Source of the DNA: Streptococcus suis
GTDB lineage: Bacteria > Bacillota > Bacilli > Lactobacillales > Streptococcaceae
Direction: 5' to 3'
Assembly: GCF_002960425.1 (NCBI RefSeq)
Contig: NZ_POIZ01000028.1
Span: 1 to 64,000, forward strand
DNA length: 64,000 bases
Both the position numbers and the translations under genes were made by a program. This document shows positions 44,095 to 53,921 of this stretch, one piece after another (the stretch's first letter is position 1; the number at the start of each line of letters is the position of its first letter). Under the pieces are notes generated by a model that saw only the letters and a program-made list of their open reading frames with translations, was not told where the DNA came from and searched no databases.

Positions 44095-45894
44095 CTATTG
44101 AATATTATCAACTAAATCAAATACTATTCCAAACTCATGATATTTTGGTCTACATTTTGTACCAATATAATCTGTAATATCATTTCTATACCTTAAAAAT
44201 TCTGATCTCTTTGCAGCATTATTCACAAATTTTTGGTATATTTTTGGATTTCTAAAATATTTAATCAACTCAATATATAATACCCACCATCTAGAACTAC
44301 CTATGCCGCTCATGCAATACCTATCGTTTACATTCGTTCCATTTTCTTCTGCATATTTTAATTTCATCAAATCATAGATTGCTTTATTATCAGAAAAATT
44401 GTTATTAATATAAAATGAGAGTAATAGAGAATCAATTGTAGAAACATGTTCCTTGACGCTAGCCTTAATACCTCTTAAAACACGTCTTTTTATCTCACTT
44501 TTAGCATGTTTTGAAATTATATAATAATGCCATATTTGTAAATCAGTCTCAGAAAAATATTTATTGATATACTCCAGATCTTTTTCTAAAATATCTATAA
44601 TTGCTTCTACTTCTATGGTTTCTGAATTTTTCAATATCGTGTCAATCAACTGGTAAATATGTGCGGAAACCACTGGAGATGTGTACGCCACTTTAAGTAG
44701 CATTGGTATTATGAATACTGATTGTTTTTGATTAATCCTATCAGTTTTATAGACCCTTTCTATATACTTTCGACACATCGTCAAAGCGGTCCTAATCTGA
44801 GGAACATTAGCTTCGTTAGATAGTTTACTCAAATACTCTCTCATTTCAACAATATCACTGCGCTTCATGCGGTTATTCCCATTCAGAAACTTCATATTTA
44901 GAAATAATTCATTTATATTACTGCCGCTACTAGAAGGAAAACCTTTTTCCACTTTTGTTTTTTCTTGTTTTCTTCTTAAACCAAAAGACCTTAGTATCTT
45001 ATCATAATCTTCTAATATCTCCTCTACTCTTGATCTATCTTGTCCCCAGAAAGTAAAATCATCAACATATCTTACAAAATTTGTTTGCTTCTCAGATAAA
45101 ATACTATCAATGGCTATACCTAAAAATTCAGCACTAATTGAAGAAGAAATTGGACCTTGTAAAATTCCTTTTGTGTGATTTTCATTCTGAGCCATATTGT
45201 AAACATCAAGAAAGTTAAAAAAAGACTTTACTCTACTATCTGCATTGCAAAAATTTTTATACGGCTCTCGTGAAGATAAATCTAAATAATGAGTATAGAT
45301 ATTATCAAAATAATTTTCAATATCCGTTTTAAGAAAAATCGGATTACTTCCTTCTAATGTAATTGTTTTTTCTTCGTTAATTCTATATGATTTATTTTTA
45401 TTTGGATCCTTTTCATTTATAAATCCAGCTAGTTTTTCTATATCCTTCCCAAATCCTTGTTCATCATACTCAAAAGAGAGGAAGTGCTCCCTACCAAGTA
45501 TGGGAGAATTCGAATGAAATAATATTTTTTGAATTTCAGATTCAGCATAAAAGTCTTCTAACCAAATCCTATCAATTGCAATTATATTAAATACAAAGGC
45601 AAAGTAGAGCAGTGGATTAGGTATTGCCATGCCTCTTTTGCTTAAGTCATTTTTAAATACAAAATATTTGGTAGGCTCAGCCCCTTTGTGAAAGATATAG
45701 TTCGGATGTTTTATCCTATCAAACTTTATTTTCACCAAATCATTTTGTAACTCAAATACATTAATTTTGTTCTTATACATTTTATACAAAATTTTTCTTG
45801 CGTTGGTAAAATAACTTAAAAATGGAGGTAATTTAGTTGAAGCAAACTGTTCAAACAGCACTTCAATGTCTTTATTTATTCTTTGTCTATCCAT
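44095..45894 (-). CDS. Reverse transcriptase, Abi/UG-like phage-defence candidate
   Basis: 599 residues from the ATG at 45892-45894 (AGGGAG upstream; the longer frame runs into purK). RT motifs in this numbering: FLKTDIENYFDNIYTHY with catalytic Asp191, GILQGPISSSISAEFLG (about 243-259) and RYVDDFTFWG, YVDD at 276-279, the catalytic pair. Residues 76-100 hold the IPNPLLYFAFVFNII stretch. The C-terminal 270 residues are helical with no RNase H, maturase or integrase domain. Together with size and D-x2-x-F-x-x-IYTH this resembles the AbiA/AbiK-type reverse transcriptases of lactococci, which act in abortive infection. Strongly AT-rich. It stands alone between purK and purB, with no second effector gene and no group II intron RNA recognised. 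Confidence 0.85.
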   Translation of the reverse strand: MDRQRINKDIEVLFEQFASTKLPPFLSYFTNARKILYKMYKNKINVFELQNDLVKIKFDRIKHPNYIFHKGAEPTKYFVFKNDLSKRGMAIPNPLLYFAFVFNIIAIDRIWLEDFYAESEIQKILFHSNSPILGREHFLSFEYDEQGFGKDIEKLAGFINEKDPNKNKSYRINEEKTITLEGSNPIFLKTDIENYFDNIYTHYLDLSSREPYKNFCNADSRVKSFFNFLDVYNMAQNENHTKGILQGPISSSISAEFLGIAIDSILSEKQTNFVRYVDDFTFWGQDRSRVEEILEDYDKILRSFGLRRKQEKTKVEKGFPSSSGSNINELFLNMKFLNGNNRMKRSDIVEMREYLSKLSNEANVPQIRTALTMCRKYIERVYKTDRINQKQSVFIIPMLLKVAYTSPVVSAHIYQLIDTILKNSETIEVEAIIDILEKDLEYINKYFSETDLQIWHYYIISKHAKSEIKRRVLRGIKASVKEHVSTIDSLLLSFYINNNFSDNKAIYDLMKLKYAEENGTNVNDRYCMSGIGSSRWWVLYIELIKYFRNPKIYQKFVNNAAKRSEFLRYRNDITDYIGTKCRPKYHEFGIVFDLVDNIQ

Positions 45895-45910
45895 TATGAT
45901 AATTTCTCCC

Positions 45911-46984
45911 TTATAGCTCCTCCAAACTATCCGCATCCTCCCCCAACACCGTCACATGTCCCATTTTGCGATTGTGCTTCGCTTCTAGTTTACCATAAAA
46001 GTGGGGATGGGCGGTAGGGTTTTCTTGAAGAAAAGTTTGGACGGCTTCCATATCTTGTCCGAGGACGTTAATCATGACAGCTGGAGAGAGCAGGCGTATA
46101 GGAGATAGAGGCTCCCCTAGAATGCCTCGGATATGGGTATCAAACTGTGAAAAATCACAGGCTTCAATGGAATAATGTCCTGAATTATGTGGGCGAGGGG
46201 CGATTTCGTTGACCAGAATATCCTGACCTGCCACAAACATTTCAACACAGAGGGTGCCTGCTAAATGGAGCTTATCTGCGATTTGCAGGGCCATGGTTTT
46301 GGCTTTTTCAGCTAGTTCATCTGAAATACGGGCAGGCACAATGGTCTTGTAAAGAATATTATTGCGGTGGATATTTTCCTGTACAGGAAAGACGGTATAG
46401 TCGGAGCCATTCCCAGACACAAGGACGGAGATTTCCAGGTCAAAATTCACAAACTCTTCCAAAACACACTCGGCAGAGTTGGCTAGTCGACTAGCCTCTA
46501 TCAAGTCCGCCGCTTCTCGAATGACCTTCTGGCCATGTCCGTCATAGCCCCCAGTCGCTGTCTTTAAGACGTAGTTTTTGCTGAGGTCTAATCCTTCTAG
46601 GTCTAGGCTAGATGTGACGACTTTGTAAGGGGCGACTTGCACGCCAGCTTTTTTTGTCAAAAAATCCTTCTCAAAAATACGGTTTTGAGAAATGCGGAGG
46701 AGGTCTGTCCCCTGAGGGAGCTGGCCGTCCTTGATGACCGCGTCCAGTCCGTCGGCATCGACATTTTCAAACTCGTAGGTCAGGACATGACACCGCTCCG
46801 CCAACTGTTTGAGGGCCGCCACATCGTGATAGGGAGCGACGATGACTTCGCTGACCTTGGAGGCTGGGCAGTCCGCCGCAGGATCCAGCGTGATGACCTT
46901 GTGACCCATGTAAATAGCGGAAATAGCCATCATCTGCCCCAGCTGACCGCCTCCGATAATTCCGATTGTCTTAGATGAGGTCAT
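45911..46984 (-). CDS. purK: N5-carboxyaminoimidazole ribonucleotide synthase
   Basis: ATP- and bicarbonate-dependent carboxylation of AIR. ATP-grasp protein of 357 residues: [16 protein letters not shown] at the N-terminus, [14 protein letters not shown] (ATP loop), [22 protein letters not shown]. Its start overlaps the purE stop by 14 nt, so the two are translationally coupled. Confidence 0.96.
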   Translation of the reverse strand: MTSSKTIGIIGGGQLGQMMAISAIYMGHKVITLDPAADCPASKVSEVIVAPYHDVAALKQLAERCHVLTYEFENVDADGLDAVIKDGQLPQGTDLLRISQNRIFEKDFLTKKAGVQVAPYKVVTSSLDLEGLDLSKNYVLKTATGGYDGHGQKVIREAADLIEASRLANSAECVLEEFVNFDLEISVLVSGNGSDYTVFPVQENIHRNNILYKTIVPARISDELAEKAKTMALQIADKLHLAGTLCVEMFVAGQDILVNEIAPRPHNSGHYSIEACDFSQFDTHIRGILGEPLSPIRLLSPAVMINVLGQDMEAVQTFLQENPTAHPHFYGKLEAKHNRKMGHVTVLGEDADSLEEL

Positions 46985-47459
46985 CTGTCATCGCCTCCGC
47001 AATTTTTTCCTGTTCCTTGGCAAAATCTGCCAGCTGGGCCGCAATAGTTTGGTCTTCAATGGAGAGAATGCGGAGAGCTGTCAGGGCTGCGTTGGTGGCA
47101 CCTGCTTCACCAATCGCCATGGTCGCAACAGGTACGCCGTCTGGCATTTGCACGATAGAATAGAGCGAATCCACACCACTGAGGGCACGGGATTGGACTG
47201 GAACACCGATGACAGGCAGGGTCGTCTTAGCTGCCACCATACCTGGCAAATGAGCCGCACCACCCGCTCCCGCGATAATAACCTTAATACCACGACCACG
47301 CGCCTCCTCGGCGTGACGGAACATGAGGTCTGGGGTGCGGTGGGCAGAGACTACTTTCTTTTCATAGGCTACACCAAATTTGTCCAGCACATCGGCTGCT
47401 CTTTTCATGGTTTTCCAGTCGGAACTAGAGCCCATGATGATGGAAATGATTGGTTTCAT
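46971..47459 (-). CDS. purE: N5-CAIR mutase
   Basis: Converts N5-CAIR to CAIR. It is 162 residues with [26 protein letters not shown] and [17 protein letters not shown], the class I (bacterial) signatures. It overlaps the preceding DUF523 gene by 4 nt. Confidence 0.97.
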   Translation of the reverse strand: MKPIISIIMGSSSDWKTMKRAADVLDKFGVAYEKKVVSAHRTPDLMFRHAEEARGRGIKVIIAGAGGAAHLPGMVAAKTTLPVIGVPVQSRALSGVDSLYSIVQMPDGVPVATMAIGEAGATNAALTALRILSIEDQTIAAQLADFAKEQEKIAEAMTDDLI

Positions 47460-47902
47460 GATGTTACCTCGTTTATATCTTCTGCATCTACTACCTGATA
47501 GCCTCTTTCTTTCAAGGCTTGGGCAAATAAACCGCTACCTGCAACTTTTTGTCCTGAAAAGGTGCCGTCGTAAACCTGCTTGACACCACAGGACGGACTT
47601 CTAGATTGTAGAATGGCCATTTCTATCTCTTGTCCTTCTAGTCTTTCAAGCGTTCTGGCAATGCCTTGTTGAAATGCTTTGTCATAAGATGTTCCGCTCA
47701 CATCTCGTACACTTCCGTCCACAATTTCGACTGGCTCTCTTGGAGTGGGAAGGCCGCCTGCAACCTCTGGACAAACCGATAGAACTTGCTTATCCGATAC
47801 AGCATCAACAACTGCTTGATTGTAATTATTTCCGCCGTTGTACTTGCAATTTTCTCCAAGCAAGCAGGCACTGACTAAGACACAGGTCTGCTTATTTTCC
47901 AA
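47456..47902 (-). CDS. DUF523 family protein, TTG start
   Basis: 148 residues of unknown function with the conserved cysteine motifs [32 protein letters not shown] and [17 protein letters not shown] choose the TTG at 47900-47902 because GGAGG lies 8 nt upstream; it overlaps the purD stop region by 11 nt. The position inside the operon, coupled to purD and purE, suggests a link to purine or one-carbon metabolism, but the family has no known reaction. Confidence 0.8.
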   Translation of the reverse strand: MENKQTCVLVSACLLGENCKYNGGNNYNQAVVDAVSDKQVLSVCPEVAGGLPTPREPVEIVDGSVRDVSGTSYDKAFQQGIARTLERLEGQEIEMAILQSRSPSCGVKQVYDGTFSGQKVAGSGLFAQALKERGYQVVDAEDINEVTS

Positions 47903-49157
47903 TTGCTTTTCCTCCAATATCTGTCCGATAAAAGAGGCCTGTGGTATCTTGATTTTTCAGTTCAGTATAAATTTTCTCTTGGGCTTCTTGGACGGTGTCT
48001 GCTGTGGTGACTAACATATAGACCCGACCGCCGTTTGAGAGCAGTGCTCTGCTATTTTCAGCAAAACGAGTCCCTGCATAGTAGGTCGTGATGTCGCCTT
48101 CAGTCTTCGCTGGCAACTCTACTCCTTTTTCGTAGTCCAGAGGATAGCCGTTTGATGCCACGACAACACCTAGCGTCACACCGTTTTCCAGCCAGGTCAG
48201 CTGTGTCGGGCGTTTGTGGAGAATGTCGTCGATGTTCTGAGCAAAATCAGAGGTCAGACGAGGCAGGATAATCTGGGTTTCTGGGTCGCCAAAACGGGCG
48301 TTAAACTCGATAACCTTGGGACCTTGGTCGGTCAGAATCAAGCCAGCATAGAGCACGCCCAGATAAGACCGCCCCTCCGCAATCATACCCTCAAGAATAG
48401 GCTTGACAATGGTGTCAACTACTGTGTCCACAACGCTTTGAAGAAGGTGGGGAACAGGAGCGTAAGCCCCCATACCGCCTGTATTTGGACCTTGGTCACC
48501 GTCAAAGGCACGCTTGTGGTCCTGGGCTGTCGGCAAGATATAGAACTGGTCGCCGTTGACCAGGGCAAAGAGGGAAAACTCCTCGCCCGCCAAGAACTCC
48601 TCGATGACCACGCGGGCACCTGAGTCACCGAACTTGTTGTCCAAGAGCATCTCCCGTGCCGCTTCGACCGCCTGCTCGACGGTTTCCGCCACGACCACAC
48701 CCTTGCCCAGTGCCAAGCCGTCCGCCTTGACCACGATGGGTGCGCCCTGCTCTTCGATGTAGGCTTTGGCTTCTTCGAAGTTGGAAAATGTGCCAAAGGC
48801 TGCTGTTGGAATGCCGTATTTGACCATGATTTGTTTGGCAAAGTCTTTTGACCACTCCAGCTCCGCGGCTAGTCTACTTGGGCCAAAAGCTTTTAGTCCC
48901 GCCTGTTCAAAATCATCAATGATTCCTGCTGCCAGAGCATCGTCTGGACCAACAAAAGTCCAAGCAATATCATGTTCCTTAGCAAAATTTATCAGGGCAG
49001 AATGTTCGGAAATCCCGATATTTACTAACTCGATACCATCCAAGGTCATTCCGTCATTTCCAGGAGCAACAAAGACCTGTTCTACCTGTTCAGATTCTAA
49101 CAATTTCTTTGCAATAGCATGTTCACGACCACCAGACCCAACGACCAAAAGTTTCAT
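47892..49157 (-). CDS. purD: Phosphoribosylamine-glycine ligase
   Basis: ATP-grasp enzyme making GAR from phosphoribosylamine and glycine. It is 421 residues: LLVVGSGGREHAIAKKL at the start, VVKADGLALGKGVVVAE, IEFNARFGDPETQ (metal ligands). It has its own promoter region with a PurR-box-like site. Confidence 0.97.
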   Translation of the reverse strand: MKLLVVGSGGREHAIAKKLLESEQVEQVFVAPGNDGMTLDGIELVNIGISEHSALINFAKEHDIAWTFVGPDDALAAGIIDDFEQAGLKAFGPSRLAAELEWSKDFAKQIMVKYGIPTAAFGTFSNFEEAKAYIEEQGAPIVVKADGLALGKGVVVAETVEQAVEAAREMLLDNKFGDSGARVVIEEFLAGEEFSLFALVNGDQFYILPTAQDHKRAFDGDQGPNTGGMGAYAPVPHLLQSVVDTVVDTIVKPILEGMIAEGRSYLGVLYAGLILTDQGPKVIEFNARFGDPETQIILPRLTSDFAQNIDDILHKRPTQLTWLENGVTLGVVVASNGYPLDYEKGVELPAKTEGDITTYYAGTRFAENSRALLSNGGRVYMLVTTADTVQEAQEKIYTELKNQDTTGLFYRTDIGGKAIGK

Positions 49158-49229
49158 TTTTCACACCTCAAAAACGGATTTTCTATAAACAGTATAGCAA
49201 AAACAGACGGATTTTGATAGAAAAAACAG

Positions 49230-49244
49230 GGAAACGTTCGGGAA
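49230..49244 (-). promoter_or_regulatory. PurR-box-like site before purD
   Basis: ATTCCCGAACGTTTCC on the minus strand matches the Firmicute PurBox core (CCGAAC with A/T flanks). A possible -10 (TATACT) lies about 40 bp downstream. PurR is an activator in related cocci. Confidence 0.55.
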
Positions 49245-49251
49245 TGGAAAA

Positions 49252-49270
49252 AGCTCACACGAGGTGAGCT
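49252..49270 (-). terminator. Terminator after purH
   Basis: Perfect 7-bp stem AGCTCAC/GTGAGCT followed by five T residues on the minus strand. Confidence 0.75.
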
Positions 49271-49282
49271 AGATATAGTTTC

Positions 49283-50830
49283 TCAATGTCTAAAATGTCT
49301 TACTCCTGTAAAGACCATGGTCAATCCGTACTTGTTGGCCATGTCAATGGAATCTTGGTCGCGAACAGAGCCACCTGGCTGGATGATAGCCTTGATGCCT
49401 GCCGCTGCAATTTCCTCCACGTTATCAGCAAATGGGAAGAAGGCATCTGACGCCAAAACAGCCCCCTCTAAGCGATCTTTGGCTTGCTCAATAGCGATAC
49501 GGACAGACGCCACACGGTTGGTTTGCCCCGGTCCCACGCCCAAGGTCATCTTGTCATTGGTGATGATGATACCGTTGGACTTGACATACTTGGAGGACTT
49601 CCAGGCGAACTCCATGGCTGCCCACTCTTGCTCGGACGGTTGACGCTCGGTCACCACCTGCCAGTCCGCTGGGCTTTCCACCACCACGTCCTGATCCTGC
49701 ACCAAAAGCCCGCCGACAACGCCTGTGAACTCTTTTTCCACTTCGCTGGCATCCTGTGCATCAAAAGCCAATTCCAAAATCCGAAGATTTTTCTTTTTAT
49801 TGGTCAAAATAGCTAACGCTTCTGCCGAGTAGCTCGGTGCGATGATGATTTCTAAGAAAATCGGGTGCATCTTTTCAGCCGTCGCAGTATCTACTTCTCT
49901 GTTCAGCACGACGATGCCTCCGAAAATCGATACTGGGTCAGCCTCATAAGCGTAATCCCAAGCCTGCTCAATAGTCTCTGCCTGACCGATACCACAAGGG
50001 TTCATGTGTTTGAGAGCCACAACAGTTGGACGGTTCTTAAAATCACGGATAATACGGATAGCCGCATCCGCATCACGAATGTTGTTGAAAGACAGCTCCT
50101 TACCGTTTAGCTGTTTAGCAGCTGCAATAGAATAGGCTGTTGGTAGGGCATTTTGGTAGAAATCCGCATGTTGCTGGGGATTTTCTCCGTAACGCATAGG
50201 CTGATTGAGGTCATAAGTAATGGTTAATTTTTCAGGCTTATCTTCGCCTACTTGCTTGGTAAAATAATCTGCTATTAGGGCATCATAAGCTGCGGTATGA
50301 CGGAATACCTTGGCTGCCAATCGCTGACGCGTTGAGTAGGTCGTCTGTCCCTGCTCTGCTATTTCCCCTAAAACCGTCGGATAATCTGCCGGATCCACCA
50401 CAACGGTTACGCTAGCGTGGTTTTTAGCTGCCGAACGCAGCATAGAGGGCCCACCGATGTCGATGTTCTCCACCGCCAAGTCGTAGGTCACGTCCGGACG
50501 CAAGATGGTCTCTTTGAAGGGATAAAGGTTGACCACCACCAAGTCAATCAGGCCAATTTCATGGTCGTTGGCTGCTTGCAAGTGGCTGTCCACATCCCGA
50601 CGAGCCAGCAAACCACCGTGTATTTTCGGATGAAGTGTCTTGACACGGCCGTCCATCATCTCAGGAAAACCGGTCACATCGTCAATAGCAATAGTCGTTA
50701 CGCCTGCCTGATCCAAGGCAACTTTTGTGCCTCCTGTCGAGATAATTTCCCAGCCAAGCTTGGTCAATTCCTGTGCAAACTCCACAATGCCTGCCTTGTC
50801 TGATACGCTAATTAACGCACGTTTTGTCAT
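49283..50830 (-). CDS. purH: Bifunctional AICAR transformylase / IMP cyclohydrolase
   Basis: Last two steps of IMP synthesis, using 10-formyl-tetrahydrofolate. It is 515 residues: the N-terminal cyclohydrolase domain has [17 protein letters not shown] and [13 protein letters not shown]; the C-terminal transformylase has [12 protein letters not shown] (catalytic Lys-His) and [31 protein letters not shown]. It overlaps purN by 4 nt. Confidence 0.97.
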   Translation of the reverse strand: MTKRALISVSDKAGIVEFAQELTKLGWEIISTGGTKVALDQAGVTTIAIDDVTGFPEMMDGRVKTLHPKIHGGLLARRDVDSHLQAANDHEIGLIDLVVVNLYPFKETILRPDVTYDLAVENIDIGGPSMLRSAAKNHASVTVVVDPADYPTVLGEIAEQGQTTYSTRQRLAAKVFRHTAAYDALIADYFTKQVGEDKPEKLTITYDLNQPMRYGENPQQHADFYQNALPTAYSIAAAKQLNGKELSFNNIRDADAAIRIIRDFKNRPTVVALKHMNPCGIGQAETIEQAWDYAYEADPVSIFGGIVVLNREVDTATAEKMHPIFLEIIIAPSYSAEALAILTNKKKNLRILELAFDAQDASEVEKEFTGVVGGLLVQDQDVVVESPADWQVVTERQPSEQEWAAMEFAWKSSKYVKSNGIIITNDKMTLGVGPGQTNRVASVRIAIEQAKDRLEGAVLASDAFFPFADNVEEIAAAGIKAIIQPGGSVRDQDSIDMANKYGLTMVFTGVRHFRH

Positions 50831-51390
50831 GATTTCTCCTTATTTTTCACTGCCCTCAACTCCTCCAAAACTGCTGGATAGAGTTGGTACTCCGCTTCAT
50901 GTATTCTTGCTTCAAAGGCTTCCAAGGTGTCATCGGCCAATCTTGGCACTCGGACTTGTTTGATAATTTGTCCTGTGTCAATGCCGCTGTCAACCCAGTG
51001 AACTGTCACACCACTTTCTGCCACACCTGCATTCCAAGCGTCTTCAATTCCATGGGCTCCTGGAAATTCAGGCAGATAAGCCGGGTGGATATTGATGATA
51101 CGACCTTCATATTGAGCTAACAAGGTCGGTCCCACAATCTTCATATAGCCTGCCAAGACCACCAAGTCAATCTGGTGCTGGTCTAAGAGTTGGATGAGGG
51201 CTTCTTCGTAAGCCTGCTTATCGGCGAACTCTTTTAATTCAAAAGTAAAGGCTGGCACACCAAGTTTTTCAGCCCGTTCCAGGACATAGGCGTTTCTGTG
51301 GTCTGAAAAGACGAAGGCTACTTCAAACTGCTCTGCGATGACTTGAAAATTAGAACCAGACCTGCTGGCAAAAACAGCTATTCGTTTCAT
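50827..51390 (-). CDS. purN: Phosphoribosylglycinamide formyltransferase
   Basis: Transfers formyl from folate to GAR. It is 187 residues with [18 protein letters not shown] and the active-site block [42 protein letters not shown]. It overlaps purM and purH by 4 nt each, so the three are coupled. Confidence 0.96.
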   Translation of the reverse strand: MKRIAVFASRSGSNFQVIAEQFEVAFVFSDHRNAYVLERAEKLGVPAFTFELKEFADKQAYEEALIQLLDQHQIDLVVLAGYMKIVGPTLLAQYEGRIINIHPAYLPEFPGAHGIEDAWNAGVAESGVTVHWVDSGIDTGQIIKQVRVPRLADDTLEAFEARIHEAEYQLYPAVLEELRAVKNKEKS

Positions 51391-52409
51391 TTGATGACCA
51401 CGCTTTTGTCTTCCTTAGTGATAATGCGGCCGATTTCATAGACTTCTTCGCCTACCAAATCACGGACTTTCTCCACCTGCTCTGGACTGACAGCCAATAC
51501 CATGCCGATACCCATATTAAAGATTTCAAACATTTCTTCATGTTTGATTTGGCCGTATGTTTCAAGGGCTGTAAAGATTGGAAGGACTGGAATCTTGTCT
51601 TCTTCGATCTCAGCTGCAAGATTATCGGCAAACATACGAGGCACATTTTCGATAAAGCCACCGCCTGTGATATGGGCAATGCCGTTGACCAGCCCTGCTT
51701 TTACCAGAGGCAATACCTGCTGGACATAGATACGTGTCGGCTCTAAGAGGGCATCCTTAAGAGCTCTGCCATTGAGCTCTGGCAACAGAGCGTCGCCAGA
51801 AACATCCGCAAAAACACGACGGACTAGGGAATAACCGTTGGAGTGGATGCCGCTGGAAGCTAGGCCAAGGAGAATGTCACCCTCCTGGACCTTACTGCCG
51901 TCAATAATCTGGGACTTCTCCGCAATACCGACAGCAAAACCAGCCAGGTCATAGTCATCCTCGCCGTACATGCCAGGCATTTCAGCCGTTTCACCGCCAA
52001 TCAGGCCGCAACCAGCCTGGACACAGCCTTCTGCAACACCTGCAACCACCTGCTCCAGCTTGGCTGGCTCATTTTTTCCAGTCGCAATGTAATCGAGGAA
52101 GTAAAGTGGCTCCGCACCCGCAGCAATGATGTCGTTGACACACATAGCCACGCAATCCTGACCAATGGTGTCGTGCTTATCGTACTGGATAGCCAGCATG
52201 AGCTTGGTTCCCACGCCGTCCGTCCCAGATACCAAGACTGGCTCTTTGACATCCAGTTTGGTCAGATCAAACATACCACCAAAGCCACCGAGAGCTCCCA
52301 TAACGCCCAAACGTTCTGTCCGAGCAACGTGTTTCTTAATCCGCTCAACCACTTCGTAGCCAGCTTCGACGTCAACGCCAGATTGGGCGTAGGCATTTTT
52401 ATTTGTCAT
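51387..52409 (-). CDS. purM: Phosphoribosylformylglycinamidine cyclo-ligase
   Basis: Closes the imidazole ring (FGAM to AIR, ATP-dependent). It is 340 residues from the ATG at 52407-52409 (AAAGGA upstream). [28 protein letters not shown] and [13 protein letters not shown] are the family motifs. Confidence 0.97.
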   Translation of the reverse strand: MTNKNAYAQSGVDVEAGYEVVERIKKHVARTERLGVMGALGGFGGMFDLTKLDVKEPVLVSGTDGVGTKLMLAIQYDKHDTIGQDCVAMCVNDIIAAGAEPLYFLDYIATGKNEPAKLEQVVAGVAEGCVQAGCGLIGGETAEMPGMYGEDDYDLAGFAVGIAEKSQIIDGSKVQEGDILLGLASSGIHSNGYSLVRRVFADVSGDALLPELNGRALKDALLEPTRIYVQQVLPLVKAGLVNGIAHITGGGFIENVPRMFADNLAAEIEEDKIPVLPIFTALETYGQIKHEEMFEIFNMGIGMVLAVSPEQVEKVRDLVGEEVYEIGRIITKEDKSVVIK

Positions 52410-52464
52410 TTTGATTCCTTTCAACAGTTTACAGGTCTGTCAAGTAACGTTGATACCTCTGTCT

Positions 52465-53919
52465 TTACTTGACATTTTCAATGTAGAAACTCGTTTTCTC
52501 TTCTAAGCTACGGAGGTATTCTTCCTCATAGTCATAGAGAGGGGTTGGAAATTCTCCGTCAAAGTAGGCTACACAGAGCCCGCCTTTTGGCGCATCGGTT
52601 TCGATACCGATAGCCTCAATCATCCCCTCAAGAGAAAGGTAGGTCAGACTATCGGCTCCAATAATCTCGCAGACTTCATCAACGGTGTGGTTGGCAGAAA
52701 TCAGCTCCCGGCGGGTCTGAATATCAATGCCATAGAAACACGGGTACTTGAGTTCTGGGCTACCGATAGCCACATGAACTTCTTTTGCTCCTGCATCACG
52801 AAGAAGCTGGACAATGCGACGGCTAGTTGTCCCGCGAACAATAGAGTCGTCAATCATGACCACGCGCTTGCCTTTGACAACACTTGAAACAGCTGACAAC
52901 TTCATACGAACACCCTGCTCTCGCAATTCCTGGGTTGGTTGAATAAAGGTCCGCTGGGTATATTGGTTTTTAATCAGCCCCATTTCATTTGGCAAGCCAG
53001 ATTCCTCTGCAAATCCCATAGCCGCAGATAGGGAAGAGTTTGGCACACCAACGACAATGTCTGCTTCCTGTTGAAATTCCTGGGCCAAACGACGTCCCAT
53101 ATTTTTACGAGCCGTATGGACATTGACACCATGAATAACGGAATCTGGGCGGGCAAAATAGACATACTCCATGGAGCAAACAGCCAGTTGCGTATCTCTT
53201 GTATAGCTATCATATTGAATCCCTGAATCATCAATGACAACAATTTCACCAGGCTCCACATCTCGCACCCAGTCAGCACCCACTACTTCAAAAGCACAAG
53301 TTTCACTAGCAACTACCCAGGCACCATTTTTCATCTTTCCAATTGATAGGGGACGGAAACCGTTTGGATCCAGAGCTGCGACCAATTTGTCTTCCAGCAT
53401 AATCAAGTAGGCAAAGCCACCTTTAACAGTATTGAGAGCTTCCTTGATTTTTCCCATAAAGTCTGGATTGTGACTGCGGCGAATCAAGTGCATGAGAATT
53501 TCAGTGTCAGAAGAAGAAGAGAAAATAGAACCATTTTTTTCCAGTTCAGCCTTCAAGCTAACCGCGTTGGTCAAGTTCCCATTATGAGCCAAACCCACCT
53601 GCATATCTGCAAAGTCAAAGAGGAAGGGCTGGATATTATTGATAGAAGCAGAGCCAGAAGTCGCATAGCGGACATGACCAATGGCAGCCGTTCCTGTCAA
53701 GGCTTCTAAATCTACTGGATTTTTGAAGACTTCTGCAATCAGACCTGTTCCACGATGGCGACGCAAACACCCACCATCATTGGCTAAAATCCCTGCCCCT
53801 TCTTGCCCTCGATGCTGCAAACTATGGAGACCAAAATAAGTAACCTGAGCAGCCTGCGGATGTCCCCAAATGCCGAAAACACCGCATTCTTCATTGAGTG
53901 ATTTAACTTCGTATGTCAT
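52465..53919 (-). CDS. purF: Amidophosphoribosyltransferase
   Basis: First committed step: PRPP plus glutamine to phosphoribosylamine. It is 484 residues. An 11-residue propeptide precedes Cys12 ([11 protein letters not shown]), which becomes the N-terminal nucleophile after cleavage. The phosphoribosyl domain has [31 protein letters not shown] feedback by nucleotides is known for the family. It is 2 nt from purL. Confidence 0.97.
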   Translation of the reverse strand: MTYEVKSLNEECGVFGIWGHPQAAQVTYFGLHSLQHRGQEGAGILANDGGCLRRHRGTGLIAEVFKNPVDLEALTGTAAIGHVRYATSGSASINNIQPFLFDFADMQVGLAHNGNLTNAVSLKAELEKNGSIFSSSSDTEILMHLIRRSHNPDFMGKIKEALNTVKGGFAYLIMLEDKLVAALDPNGFRPLSIGKMKNGAWVVASETCAFEVVGADWVRDVEPGEIVVIDDSGIQYDSYTRDTQLAVCSMEYVYFARPDSVIHGVNVHTARKNMGRRLAQEFQQEADIVVGVPNSSLSAAMGFAEESGLPNEMGLIKNQYTQRTFIQPTQELREQGVRMKLSAVSSVVKGKRVVMIDDSIVRGTTSRRIVQLLRDAGAKEVHVAIGSPELKYPCFYGIDIQTRRELISANHTVDEVCEIIGADSLTYLSLEGMIEAIGIETDAPKGGLCVAYFDGEFPTPLYDYEEEYLRSLEEKTSFYIENVK

Positions 53920-53921
53920 AT

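Noticed and set aside
44095-45894. Group II intron or retron interpretation of the reverse transcriptase
   Set aside because: No maturase or endonuclease domain and no intron RNA ends or multicopy-DNA RNA could be recognised around the gene; flanking purine genes are whole.
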